Assembly: GCA_042408595.1 (NCBI GenBank)
Contig: JBHOQX010000054.1
Span: forward strand, 1 to 64,000
From: JBHOQX01 sp042408595
GTDB taxonomy: Bacteria; Chloroflexota; Chloroflexia; Chloroflexales; Roseiflexaceae
Direction of reading: 5' to 3'
Length of the DNA stretch: 64,000 nt
In this document: in pieces, positions 11,501 through 18,730 of the stretch
How the letters are laid out: each line of letters begins with the position of its first letter
Position numbering within the stretch: position 1 is the first letter of the stretch
The notes under the pieces: model-generated
What the model was told of the DNA's origin: nothing
Database searches by the model: none
What the model saw: the letters and a program-made list of their open reading frames with translations, nothing else
Made by a program: the position numbers and the translations under genes

Positions 11501-12505
11501 GATTACAATCTGAGCGAGCAGGATCTGAAGTTCGGCAGCCCACATCCCTTCACGATCACGGATCGTCAGACCTTCCGCTCGGCCTGGTATCAGGCGGTGG
11601 TCTCGGGCGATGCCGCCAACCGTCCGTACGAAATCACCGCGATCTATGAACAGGACGGCGTCCAACCCACAATCACTGCCAAGGTGTGCGACCTGTACAA
11701 CAATTGCACGGTTCTGTCCTCCACCACGCAGGGCAGCGAGACAGGTGGCACACCATCACCTGACCTTGTGCTTCGCAGCTCGGCCTCCGGCAGCACGGCC
11801 ACGGCAACCAGGCCGGTTGCCATCGGCGGCAGCGCATTTGCGACGGATGGCTTGAAGACGCTGGAGATCAAGGCCAACGGCGAGGTTGTGGCAACCAAGA
11901 TCTGGGACCGTGGCACGACCAGCGAAGACTGGACCGTAACATGGACGCCCGGTGCTTCTGGTACATACACCATCACCGGTACAATCGTTGACTGGGAAGG
12001 CAAGACCGCCGACGCGCCGCAGACGATTCAGATCAACGTTGGAGCAGCGCCGACACCGACGCCGACGGATACGCCAACACCCACGGATACCCCGACGCCA
12101 ACCAATACGCCGACGCCAACCAATACGCCGACGGCGACGCCGACGGATACGCCAACACCCACGGATACCCCGACGCCAACCAATACGCCGACGGCGACGG
12201 ATACACCGGCGCAGGCGGTGACCAATACGCCAACCGCAACGGCAACGAATACACCGGCGCAGACAGCAACGGCAACGCCAGGAGGTAATACACCCACAGC
12301 GACTCCCCAAGTGAGCACAATGCCTACGGCTACATCAACGCCAAAGCCTTACAAGGTTTATCTGCCGTCTGTGATGCGGGATCTATCTGGAACTGTGTCG
12401 ATTCTCGGTATGAATCGGCCATTTGCAAACACCGTTTCGATGGAGTCTTACAGGAAGGTTTCGTTCCTCCAAACTATCGCTACCCTGCTCCAGATATGGA
12501 TGTAG
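8519..12505 (+). CDS. Giant surface protein, 3' part (Ig-like + LamG + Pro/Thr linker + C-terminal motif)
   Basis: 1328 codons from GTG 8519, but this GTG is probably not a real start. The same frame is open back to ~8357 and reads PNGACNVNTTSKALGRAQLF, a natural continuation of the upstream protein. Domains: an Ig-like pair (nt ~8550-9180; VDATAPYVTL boundary), then three LamG domains at nt ~9270-9860, 9955-10570 and 10600-11220. Two more Ig-like stretches follow to ~12030. Next comes a Pro/Thr linker (PTPTDTPTPT) and then KPYKVYLPSVMR, a short C-terminal motif I associate with exported Chloroflexota proteins. About 38 residues follow the motif, longer than usual. Together with the 405-8402 part it would form a ~4030-residue exported protein. 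Confidence 0.75.
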   Translation: MDAEAPQSILRSDALYRANQDVVLLANATDKTTSVSKVEFGVNGAWTTAEPCIDANGDAAWCPLFDPRTSGEGRYTLQTRATDVAGNVETPGPGMTVLVDATAPYVTLSTDGTLARPQQDPTNPTGWLVALTGTISDPKLTSGDDGSGVKSLLITLVDGNGNAVGEGGQPATIANGTWSLKYAFASASFAGQFKVRAEAMDNVGNKRTVELATLNLDAKSPTVMLDRSDPRALPGQLRGVVRDTASPSDGVLDLPFEEPAGASTFTNSLPNAGTATCLDTTCPQAAITGKYGRGVQFDGSNDMLNAGPVDLANRSFTIAFWAKPSTLNRSGLIVSQGASATSQGLHIGFRENNSFTCAFWSNDLDTPAYADLDWHHWTCSYDTSSGIHTIYRDGVQVAQRVAPQGYSGSGDLFIGGWPSFGNYYQGALDDLRVFRQALSPQEIRDLARPTAAGVAGVDVAFSSALPGSVFFNDRGPTGQVLHLPLEDQLASTGVLSVTNVVNGNRVQGCSGASCPKVAALGHNGNAFSFDGVDDFVRIDDPALDFSAGQFSQSAWIYPTATDGAYHAFLGYQGSGPSTQRAPGLWVYNNTSVHGGFGDGANWNTFDVENVLRLNAWNHVATTFDGTTYRLFVDGVERHATTNFAGRKPYPQPHLEIGRVDNYFQGRIDEVPIFNRALSAAEIDALYRGTDAVLRLTFDDNEAINGASIADSSGWQHNGTLTTGVDDAAAKLTPGIVGATAMQFDGIDDRVEIAKTRALQLTTGTIAAWFKTAPAPNYQVILSDESVGGTSIVRAYRLIIAPDGRLLFDFTTDNRATIHWFDTSVTVTDNQWHHVAVLRDDAAKTVRVYLDGALRVTQNYTGAIDTTNNPLWIGMTPYAGGFYKFKGAIDEVMLSPHVLNDLEVKALAAQGWRSATVGQPNSVQTSWNIPLPTGLEGAYNIDLRGRDAVANIATADLNQAAWSGMIDTLAPRVSFTRQVLGGGSTIRTRYTLTATDYNLSEQDLKFGSPHPFTITDRQTFRSAWYQAVVSGDAANRPYEITAIYEQDGVQPTITAKVCDLYNNCTVLSSTTQGSETGGTPSPDLVLRSSASGSTATATRPVAIGGSAFATDGLKTLEIKANGEVVATKIWDRGTTSEDWTVTWTPGASGTYTITGTIVDWEGKTADAPQTIQINVGAAPTPTPTDTPTPTDTPTPTNTPTPTNTPTATPTDTPTPTDTPTPTNTPTATDTPAQAVTNTPTATATNTPAQTATATPGGNTPTATPQVSTMPTATSTPKPYKVYLPSVMRDLSGTVSILGMNRPFANTVSMESYRKVSFLQTIATLLQIWM
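12046..12340 (+). repeat. Pro/Thr-encoding low-complexity repeat with a 55-bp perfect direct repeat
   Basis: The segment consists of ACGCC/GACGG/GATAC-type words encoding PTPTDTPTPTNTP. The stretch beginning at 12061 is repeated perfectly for about 55 bases beginning at 12139 (offset 78 bp). It encodes the flexible linker before the C-terminal motif. Such perfect repeats could change in copy number by slippage or recombination; that is inference. Confidence 0.85.
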
Positions 12506-12554
12506 CGTTGCGTTTCTCAAGATCATAGCCTGGCTCAGGGAACCTGCGGCGACT

Positions 12555-12578
12555 GCACAGAAACTCAGCTTTCTGTGC
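12555..12578 (+). terminator. Hairpin after the giant surface gene
   Basis: Perfect 9-bp stem GCACAGAAA / TTTCTGTGC with a 6-base loop, 50 bp after the stop at 12505 and ahead of the etf promoter. No T-run follows, so it is terminator-like rather than a canonical intrinsic terminator. Confidence 0.5.
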
Positions 12579-12650
12579 GACACCCTCAGAGCACTCCATC
12601 CCTACGCTGCAATCTGCCATCTGCAATCCCCCTGGCCGCCCTGCGCCCGG

Positions 12651-12679
12651 TTGACCGCCCGCCGCGCCGATGTTATAAT
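12651..12679 (+). promoter_or_regulatory. Sigma-70-type promoter for etfBA
   Basis: TTGACC (12651-12656), 17-bp spacer, TATAAT (12674-12679). This is the only such pair in the 12506-12776 gap and lies ~98 bp upstream of the etfB ATG. The rest of the gap (12506-12650) holds only the hairpin at 12555-12578. Confidence 0.7.
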
Positions 12680-12776
12680 GCGCTGCGTCATAAGGGGAGC
12701 CGATACGCGCCGATGGAGGCCATATCCGCGTTATTCGCCACGGTCAGCCGCCGACAGGCGGCCCACAGGAGGCCCG

Positions 12777-13553
12777 ATGCATATTGTCGTTTGCATGAAG
12801 CAGGTGCCGCGCGACAACTCGGTCAAGATCAACCCCGACCTGAGCATCGACGCGAGCGGGATCGAGCCGATCATCAGCCTGTTCGATGAATACGCCATCG
12901 AGGAGGGCATCGCCTGGAACGAGAAGCTCGGCGGCAAGGTGACGGTGCTCTCGATCGGCACCGAGGATTGGACGGAGCAGATCCGCCGCGCGCTGGCCAT
13001 GGGCGCGACCGATGCGCTGCTGCTGAGCGACCCGGCGTTCGAGAAGCTCGATGTCATCGGCTCGGCGCGCGTGGCCGCCGCCGCCATCCGCAGGCTCGGC
13101 GATGTCGGGCTTGTTCTCTGCGGCCGCAACTCGACCGACGACGAGAGCGGCGCGTTCGGCCCGGCGCTCGCCCGCGCCCTCGGTTGGACGCAACTGACCT
13201 ACGTCGGCAAGATCGAGCACCTGGACGACGCGACGATCGTCGCCGAGCGCCATCTGGAGGAGCAGATCGAGACGGTCGAGGCGCGCATGCCGGCGGTTGT
13301 CACGGTTGTCAAGGGCATCAACGAGCCGCGCTACCCCTCGCTCCTGCGCATCAAGCGCGTCGCCAAGACCGAGATACCGGTTATGTCCGCTGCCGACCTC
13401 GGGCTGTCCGAGGCCGATCTGACGCCAGCCGCCGCGCTGGAGGCGCGCGTCCCGCCGCCGCCGCGCCCGAAGGGCGAGATCATCGACGGGGCGGACAGCG
13501 CCGAGAAGGTGCGCAAGCTGGTGGACAAGCTGCGTGAAGCACAGGTGATCTGA
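12777..13553 (+). CDS. etfB: Electron transfer flavoprotein, beta subunit
   Basis: 258 residues. The start at ATG 12777 is set by AGGAGG at 12767-12772; the frame is open further upstream but without homology. The N-terminus MHIVVCMKQVPRDNSVKINP is the conserved EtfB beginning (MKxVPD-like), and the C-terminal part carries the RYPSLLRIKRVAK segment typical of the family. EtfB binds AMP and, with EtfA, forms the soluble cytoplasmic heterodimer that carries electrons from acyl-CoA and other dehydrogenases to the quinone pool through ETF:quinone oxidoreductase. It lies upstream of etfA (146-bp gap) behind its own promoter. No ETF-QO gene is in the window. Confidence 0.95.
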   Translation: MHIVVCMKQVPRDNSVKINPDLSIDASGIEPIISLFDEYAIEEGIAWNEKLGGKVTVLSIGTEDWTEQIRRALAMGATDALLLSDPAFEKLDVIGSARVAAAAIRRLGDVGLVLCGRNSTDDESGAFGPALARALGWTQLTYVGKIEHLDDATIVAERHLEEQIETVEARMPAVVTVVKGINEPRYPSLLRIKRVAKTEIPVMSAADLGLSEADLTPAAALEARVPPPPRPKGEIIDGADSAEKVRKLVDKLREAQVI

Positions 13554-13699
13554 CAAGCTGACGAAGGACGGATGACAGAGGGCGAAAGCTAGCCGTACCA
13601 GCGAGCTTACGCGCTCCAATCGCGAAAGCGGCGCTGTTGTCGTTCGTCCTTCGTCGTTCGCCCATCCTCTCTTCTCCCGTCCTGCCAACTGAGGAGCAT
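13554..13699. repeat. Short-word spacer between etfB and etfA (GACGAAGGACG family)
   Basis: GACGAAGGACG near 13560 recurs in inverted orientation as CGTCCTTCGTC near 13645. The same word family returns at 14830-14935 and 56700. It does not encode protein. The two inverted words could pair in etfBA mRNA. Confidence 0.5.
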
Positions 13700-14689
13700 A
13701 TGCCGAACGAAATCTGGGTGTTCATCGAGCGAGCCGGCCAAGGCGAGAACATCGCCGCGATCTCGCGCGAGCTGCTCGGCAAGGGGCGCGCCCTGGCGGA
13801 CGCGAGCGGCGTGCCGCTGGCGGCGCTCATCCTGGGCGCGGGCGTCTCCGGCTTGGCGGAGCGCGCCTTCGCCTACGGGGCCGATAAAGCCTATCTGATC
13901 GACAACCCGGCGCTGGAGCCATATACCACCGATGCCTTCGTCGGCGCGGCGGCGGCGCTCATCCGGCAGCACCAGCCGCAGCTCGTGCTCACCGGCGCCT
14001 CGTTCCAGATGCGCGACTTCAGCGCGGCGCTGGCCGCCGAGCTCGGCGTCGGCCTGGCCGCCGACGCGACCAATGTGCAGATCGAGGGCGACACCATCAA
14101 AGCGGTGCGCCCGTCGCACGGCGGCAATGTGATCAACACGCTGGCCTTCTCCGGCGCGCGCCCGGCGGTCGTCTCGGTGCGCAAGCAGAGCTTCGCCGAG
14201 GCGAAGGAGCAGCCGGGGCGCAGCGGCGAGGTCATCACCGCCGAGATGCCGGCGGTCGAGGTGCGCACCCGGGTGCGCAGCACCGCGCCGAAGCAGGGCG
14301 CGGTCAACCTGGCCGACGCGGCGATCATCGTGTCGGGCGGGCGCGGCCTCGGCTCGCCGGAGAATTATTTCAAGCTCATCCCGCCGCTGGCCGAGGCAGT
14401 CGGCGGGGCCTACGGCGCCTCCCGCGCCGTGGTGGACGCCGGGTGGGTGCCGTACGAGCACCAGGTCGGACAGACCGGCAAGACCGTCAGCCCCAAGCTG
14501 TACATCGCCTGCGGCATCTCCGGCGCCATCCAGCACCTGGCCGGGATGCGCACCGCGCGCACGATCGTCGCGATCAACAAGGACGCCGACGCCCCGATCT
14601 TTCGCGTGGCGACCTACGGGATCGTCGGTGATGTCAACGAGATCGTGCCGCTGCTGACCGAGGAGATCAAGCGGCGCGCCGCGCAGTAG
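13700..14689 (+). CDS. etfA: Electron transfer flavoprotein, alpha subunit
   Basis: 329 residues from ATG 13700 (GAGGAG at 13691-13696). The frame is open 63 bases further upstream through the word spacer, but the family start is MPNEIWVFIE. The C-terminal FAD domain is complete. GLGSPENYFKLIPPLAEAVG is the alpha-subunit signature, and it continues into RAVVDAGWVPYEHQVGQTGK and YIACGISGAIQHLAGM, which contact the FAD. Forms the ETF heterodimer with EtfB, accepting electrons from flavin dehydrogenases. Length and motifs are normal. Confidence 0.95.
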   Translation: MPNEIWVFIERAGQGENIAAISRELLGKGRALADASGVPLAALILGAGVSGLAERAFAYGADKAYLIDNPALEPYTTDAFVGAAAALIRQHQPQLVLTGASFQMRDFSAALAAELGVGLAADATNVQIEGDTIKAVRPSHGGNVINTLAFSGARPAVVSVRKQSFAEAKEQPGRSGEVITAEMPAVEVRTRVRSTAPKQGAVNLADAAIIVSGGRGLGSPENYFKLIPPLAEAVGGAYGASRAVVDAGWVPYEHQVGQTGKTVSPKLYIACGISGAIQHLAGMRTARTIVAINKDADAPIFRVATYGIVGDVNEIVPLLTEEIKRRAAQ

Positions 14690-14948
14690 CGCAAGCGGGT
14701 CTGAGCCACAAAGACGCGAAGGCGCGCAAGGCGGCATCCCCGTCCGCGCCCTTCGTGTCTTCGCTCTTGCGACCATTTCGTCATTCCCCGCCCGGTACGC
14801 CGGCGCGGGTTGGCACAGCGGTCCGTACCGACCAAAGGACGAAGGACGAAAAGAAGGCGTGTAGTACCACGAGCGTCGTCGCGACGAAGATCGTCAGGTA
14901 TGATCGTCCTTCATCGTTCATCCTTCGTCAAAGCGCCACGAGGTCTCC
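14690..14948. repeat. Non-coding gap with two short-word repeat patches
   Basis: Nothing coding is seen. At 14704-14760 words of the type GACGCGAAGGCGCGCAAGG are followed by a partial inverse (CGCGCCCTTCGTGTCTTCG). At 14829-14935 GGACGAAGGACGAAAAG is mirrored by TCCTTCATCGTTCATCCTTC. These resemble other gaps in the window and look like degenerate tandem or inverted spacers. Confidence 0.45.
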
Positions 14949-16022
14949 ATGCCGCTCACCCGCCCCCTCGCCCTCGCCATCCTGCTTGCCGCGCTCGCCG
15001 CGCCCGCTACGCCCGCCGCCGCGCAGGGCCGCTGCCGCGCCTTCCCGGAGACCGGGCAGCGGGTCTGCGGGCGCATCCTGGAGTACTGGGAGCAGAACGG
15101 CGGCCTGCCGGTCTTCGGCCTTCCCATCGGCCCGCCGGCCAGCGAGCCGGTCGAAGGCCGGGCCTACCAGGTCCAGTGGTTCGAGCGCAACCGGCTGGAG
15201 CTGCACCCGGAGAACATCCGCCCCTACGATGTCCTGCTCGGCCACCTCGGCGCCGACGTGCTCCAGGCCGCCGGGCGCGATTGGGCGGCGTTGCCGAAGG
15301 GCGACCGGAACGCGCCGGCCTACTTCCGCGAGACCGGTCACGCGATCGCGCCGCAGTTCCTGGACTACTGGCTGAGCCACGGGCTGGAGTTCGACGGCCG
15401 GCCGGGCGCGGCCTTCGCCGAAAGCCTGGCGCTGTTCGGCATGCCGCTCACCGAACCGGCGCTGGAGACCAACAGCTCCGGCGAGACCGTGCTGACGCAG
15501 TGGTTCGAGCGGGCGCGCTTCGAGCACCATCCCGGCAACCCGGCGCCCTACACGGTGCTGCTCGGCCGCCTCGGCGCGGAGCTGCGCGGCGGGGCGCCCG
15601 CGCCGGCCCCGCCCACTCCCGATCCGCTCGGCCCGGAGGCCCACGTCATCGCGCTGGTGAACCAGGAACGCGCCGCCGTCGGCTGCCCCGCGCTCGCCGT
15701 CAACGACACCCTCGCCCGTGTCGCCGCCGCCCACAGCCGCGACATGGCCGAGCACGATTTCTTCGACCATACTGGCTCGGACGGCCGCTCGCCGTTCCAG
15801 CGAATGGCGGACGCCGGCTACCGCGCCACGGCCGCCGCCGAGAACATCGCCGCCGGAGCGAGCACCCCGGACGACGTCGTGCAACTCTGGATGCACAGCC
15901 CCGGCCACCGCGCCAACATCCTCAACTGCGCCTACCGCGAGACCGGCGTGGGCTATGTCGCAGACCCGGGCGACCGGCTGAACTACGGCGTGTACTGGAC
16001 ACAGGTCTTTGGCGCGAGGTAA
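14949..16022 (+). CDS. Exported CAP-domain (SCP/PR1-like) protein with two N-terminal repeats
   Basis: 357 residues. A Sec signal peptide (residues 1-~26, ending AAAQG) leads into two repeats of ~85 residues. Each ends in a WFERxRxExHPxN motif (QWFERNRLELHPEN at ~78 and QWFERARFEHHPGN at ~184) followed by VLLGxLGA. The C-terminal CAP domain (~229-357) has the family hallmarks: ALVNQERAAVGCPAL, AAAHSRDMAEHDFFDHTGSD, AENIAAG and WMHSPGHRANILN. CAP proteins are secreted and diverse in role (ligand binding or peptidase-like); the substrate here is unknown. The stop is only 5 bp before the E2-like gene, so the two are probably co-transcribed, which is an odd pairing. Confidence 0.85.
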   Translation: MPLTRPLALAILLAALAAPATPAAAQGRCRAFPETGQRVCGRILEYWEQNGGLPVFGLPIGPPASEPVEGRAYQVQWFERNRLELHPENIRPYDVLLGHLGADVLQAAGRDWAALPKGDRNAPAYFRETGHAIAPQFLDYWLSHGLEFDGRPGAAFAESLALFGMPLTEPALETNSSGETVLTQWFERARFEHHPGNPAPYTVLLGRLGAELRGGAPAPAPPTPDPLGPEAHVIALVNQERAAVGCPALAVNDTLARVAAAHSRDMAEHDFFDHTGSDGRSPFQRMADAGYRATAAAENIAAGASTPDDVVQLWMHSPGHRANILNCAYRETGVGYVADPGDRLNYGVYWTQVFGAR

Positions 16023-16027
16023 CCCCC

Positions 16028-17074
16028 ATGGCGGCGCAGTTCGAGCTTCCTCCGCTGCCGCTCGGCGGTGCGCAGGCCACCGTCGCGCGCTGGCTGAAGG
16101 CCATCGGCGACCCGGTCGCCCCCGGCGAGCCGCTGCTGATCGTCGTCACCGGGCGCGCCGAGATCGCCCTGCCCGCCCCGGCCGACGGCATCCTCGCCGA
16201 GGTGCTGGCCGCCGAAGGTGCGACCGTCCCGGTCGGCGGAGCGCTGGCCCGCCTGCGCCCGCCGGAGCTCCCCCCGCCCGGCCCGCGCGCCACCCCTGTC
16301 GCCCGGCGCGTCGCCGCGGCCCATGGCGTCGCGATCGAGTCGCTCGCCGGCAGCGGGCCTGGCGGGCGCGTCCTGAAGCGGGATGTGCTGGCCGCGGCGG
16401 GGCTGGCTGGCTCCGACCCTGGGGCAGGCGTGGGCGGTCCGGCGGCGCGCTCGGCAGTCGCGCAGCCCGATTCCGGGAAAACAGAAGCGCCGTGGCACAT
16501 GCCCACCTTTGCCGTCCCGCCGGGGTGGCCGGCCGGAGCCCGCCCGGTGGCGATTCCACGGGTCGTCACGGCGACACACATCGATCTCGCGGCCATCGCG
16601 GGCGGCGACCCCATGGCCACCGTCGCGGCCGCCGCCGTCGCGGCGCTCGCCGCGCACCCGCGGCTCAACGCCGTGTGGGGCGGCGAGGCGGTCATCGTGC
16701 GGCGACGCGTGCAGCTCGGCGTCGTCCTGCCACGCGGCGCGGCGCTCATCCACGACGCACAGGAGCTGAGTCCGGCCGGCATCGCCCGGGTGCTGGCGCG
16801 GGCGGCGCCCGGCGCCTCGCTCGCCGGAGCGACCTTCTTGATCGCCGCCATCTCGAGCGATGCCCCGCCCCTGGCGGCGCCGCCCGCCGGCGACCTCGCC
16901 GCGGCGCTGCTGCTCGGCGCGGCCCGCCCGCGCCCGCTGGTCATCGCCGGCGCCATCGACCGGCTGGCCATCCGCCCGATCGCCTGGCTCGCCCTGGCCT
17001 ACGACGCCCGCGCGGTGGACCAGGCGGAGGCGGATGCGTTTCTGCGGAAGATCCGCGCCCGGTTGGAGGCATGA
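16028..17074 (+). CDS. E2-like dihydrolipoamide acyltransferase homologue lacking lipoyl Lys and catalytic His
   Basis: 348 residues from ATG 16028, 5 bp after the CAP gene; the frame is open far upstream but only as a shadow. Layout is that of a 2-oxoacid dehydrogenase E2: biotinyl-lipoyl fold (1-~77), peripheral subunit-binding domain (~88-124; ATPVARRVAAAHGVAIESLA, GGRVLKRDV), then a short acyltransferase domain. Two key positions are changed. The usual ETDKA around the lipoylated lysine reads VTGRA, with Arg43 at the Lys position. The usual DHRVVDG catalytic motif reads DARAVDQ (326-332), losing His. It should therefore be unable to carry lipoate or transfer acyl groups, while the E1/E3-binding domain looks intact. 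A structural or regulatory subunit, or a decaying gene, are both possible. No E1 or E3 gene is nearby. Confidence 0.75.
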   Translation: MAAQFELPPLPLGGAQATVARWLKAIGDPVAPGEPLLIVVTGRAEIALPAPADGILAEVLAAEGATVPVGGALARLRPPELPPPGPRATPVARRVAAAHGVAIESLAGSGPGGRVLKRDVLAAAGLAGSDPGAGVGGPAARSAVAQPDSGKTEAPWHMPTFAVPPGWPAGARPVAIPRVVTATHIDLAAIAGGDPMATVAAAAVAALAAHPRLNAVWGGEAVIVRRRVQLGVVLPRGAALIHDAQELSPAGIARVLARAAPGASLAGATFLIAAISSDAPPLAAPPAGDLAAALLLGAARPRPLVIAGAIDRLAIRPIAWLALAYDARAVDQAEADAFLRKIRARLEA

Positions 17075-17157
17075 ATCAATCGCACCGGACACGAAGAAGA
17101 GCAAGGGCGCTCGTATTTCGCGACCTTCGCGCCCGGCGTGGCTACACGGCCCGCGCG

Positions 17158-18342
17158 TTACTGCGCGCGAGCCCGCCATCCGGCGACCCTGGCTTCCGCC
17201 GCAAGCTCGATCGGTGTCGCGTAGCCATCGGCTGTGCTGACGAGCATCGCGCCGCCCTGTGGGTTGCGCAGCAACAGCATCGCCCCGTCCGGGCTGATTC
17301 CATCGATGTAGCTATAGGCTACGACATTCGCATCCGATACCTGGGTGGGCTTGCCGCTGGCCAGATCGTAGCGCCAGATGCCATAAGATTCGCTTAACTC
17401 ATAGATATTACCCTTGCCAGCCGCGACGTAGAAGCCCGTGCCGTCCGGCGCCCAGATAACATTGCGTACCACGCCGGCTGGGCGCGGCGGATCGAGCGGG
17501 GTAAACGCTTCCGGCTTCGCCGATGTCAGGTCGTAGAGCCGCAGGCCACCGGACGGCGGCGCGCTCCCCTCGGCACTCTCGATGTTTACGGTTGTGATGA
17601 CGTAGCGTCCGTCGGGCGAAAGGGCCGCGTTCCCCTCACCCTCGACCGTGAGCGTGCGAACGACCGTGCCGCCGGCGAGATCAACCACCTGGATGCCACC
17701 GAACGCCGGGTCCTGGCCGCGCGGGAGCAGCAGCAACTCCGTGCCGCTGGCGGAAAGCCCGAGCGGCTCTGCGCCGTTGCCAATCGTGAGCAGCGGCGTC
17801 GCCGTACCGTCGCCGACACTGTAGCGCCCGACAAAGGTCTCGCCAAATAGCCTGGCATCGTTGCCATCGGTGCGGCCAGCGTAGAACACCGTGGTGCCAT
17901 CCGCCGCTGGCACCAGCACACCGAAGCGGATCGACCCCTCGAGCGTCGCGACGCGCCGGGCGGCGCCGCCGCTCAATGGAACCCGCTCCAGGCTGCGCTC
18001 GCGCAGCACCAGCAGCGCGTCACCGGCCAGAGTGACAGCCAGGGCATCCGCCGGAGCGTCCGCCAGCCGGCGCGGCTGGCCGCCGGCCGCAGGCAGGGCG
18101 TACACGCCGCCCTGGCTGACGTACGTCAGTTCATTCAGGTTTGCCGCCGGCGCAGCGGTCGGCACAGCCGTCGGTTCCGGAGCGCTGGTAGGCGCCGCCG
18201 TCGGTTGGGGTGCCGGCGCATCTGTCGGCACCGCGGTTGGCAGCGGAGTTGCCGGGGGCACGGCAACCGCCCCAAAACCACACGCCGCCAGGAGTGCGGC
18301 GGCGAACAACGTCAGAGCAAGGCGGGTGAACGGGGCGATCAT
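17158..18342 (-). CDS. Lipoprotein with TolB-like beta-propeller repeats
   Basis: 394 residues. The start is the ATG at 18342, preceded by AAAGGAGAA; an in-frame ATG 18 bases upstream overlaps that ribosome site. Signal peptide MIAPFTRLALTLFAAALLAA ends in the lipobox LAAC. A Pro/Thr/Ala-rich linker follows (~25-70), then a propeller-type domain with repeated segments such as LTYVSQGGVYALPAAGG, AALSPDGRYVITTV, NVIWAPDGTGFYVA and DGISPDGAMLLL. These are WD40/TolB-type (PD40) blades. Exported and lipid-anchored; the likely role is a binding scaffold or unknown enzyme. Convergent with the E2-like gene (83-bp gap of word-like repeats). Confidence 0.8.
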   Translation of the reverse strand: MIAPFTRLALTLFAAALLAACGFGAVAVPPATPLPTAVPTDAPAPQPTAAPTSAPEPTAVPTAAPAANLNELTYVSQGGVYALPAAGGQPRRLADAPADALAVTLAGDALLVLRERSLERVPLSGGAARRVATLEGSIRFGVLVPAADGTTVFYAGRTDGNDARLFGETFVGRYSVGDGTATPLLTIGNGAEPLGLSASGTELLLLPRGQDPAFGGIQVVDLAGGTVVRTLTVEGEGNAALSPDGRYVITTVNIESAEGSAPPSGGLRLYDLTSAKPEAFTPLDPPRPAGVVRNVIWAPDGTGFYVAAGKGNIYELSESYGIWRYDLASGKPTQVSDANVVAYSYIDGISPDGAMLLLRNPQGGAMLVSTADGYATPIELAAEARVAGWRARAQ

Positions 18343-18423
18343 CGTGCGTTCTCCTTTCAAATCGGCGGCTCTGCCGCCTTCTGGCGATCATGACGCGCCG
18401 GGAGAACCTGCGGTTTCCGAGAA

Positions 18424-18510
18424 GCTGTCTGAAACGGAGAGGTCTAGCGGGCGCAGCGCGGTCTGGAAGCTTGCGGCCCCGACGCCCCCGCCAGCAGCGT
18501 TTCCGACAGC
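18424..18510. repeat. MITE-like element, copy A (87 bp, terminal inverted repeats)
   Basis: Left end GCTGTCTGAAACG (18424-18436) and right end CGTTTCCGACAGC (18498-18510) are inverted repeats with one mismatch. The right-hand ~40 bases match the second copy at 40806-40846 (GGCCCC..GCCCC.GCCA.CAGCGTTTC). It lies in the 388-bp gap between the lipoprotein gene and the sdh promoter. Nothing else is seen in the gap besides the promoter. Confidence 0.6.
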
Positions 18511-18539
18511 CGCTGAGATACGCCGGAAGGCCGAATCAC

Positions 18540-18568
18540 TCGACAGTGAGCCATAACCGCGCTATAAT
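18540..18568 (+). promoter_or_regulatory. Sigma-70-type promoter for sdhCAB
   Basis: TCGACA (18540-18545), 17-bp spacer, TATAAT (18563-18568). It predicts a start near 18575 and a ~155-base leader before sdhC. Confidence 0.65.
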
Positions 18569-18730
18569 AGAAGTGATTGTGAAAGCATTCTCAGAGCGCC
18601 CGCCCATCCATCGCCCATGCCCGGCGCGTAGTTTCAGGATACACCCAACACTCGCTTCGTTGGTGAACACAGCGGCGCACCACCCTATCGTCCATCACGA
18701 CATCCACGTTTGCAGCAGAAGGAACCGCTT

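Noticed and set aside
12028..12320. Minus-strand frames rich in Val-Gly or Arg-Ile opposite the Pro/Thr linker
   Set aside because: They are reverse readings of the tandem repeat.
12423..12776. Upstream extension of etfB
   Set aside because: Contains the promoter and hairpin; AGGAGG places the start at 12777.
14810..16027. N-terminal extension of the E2-like gene through the CAP gene
   Set aside because: The CAP protein is clearly coded in the other frame here; the extension is Arg/Pro-rich shadow, and ATG 16028 starts the lipoyl-like fold.
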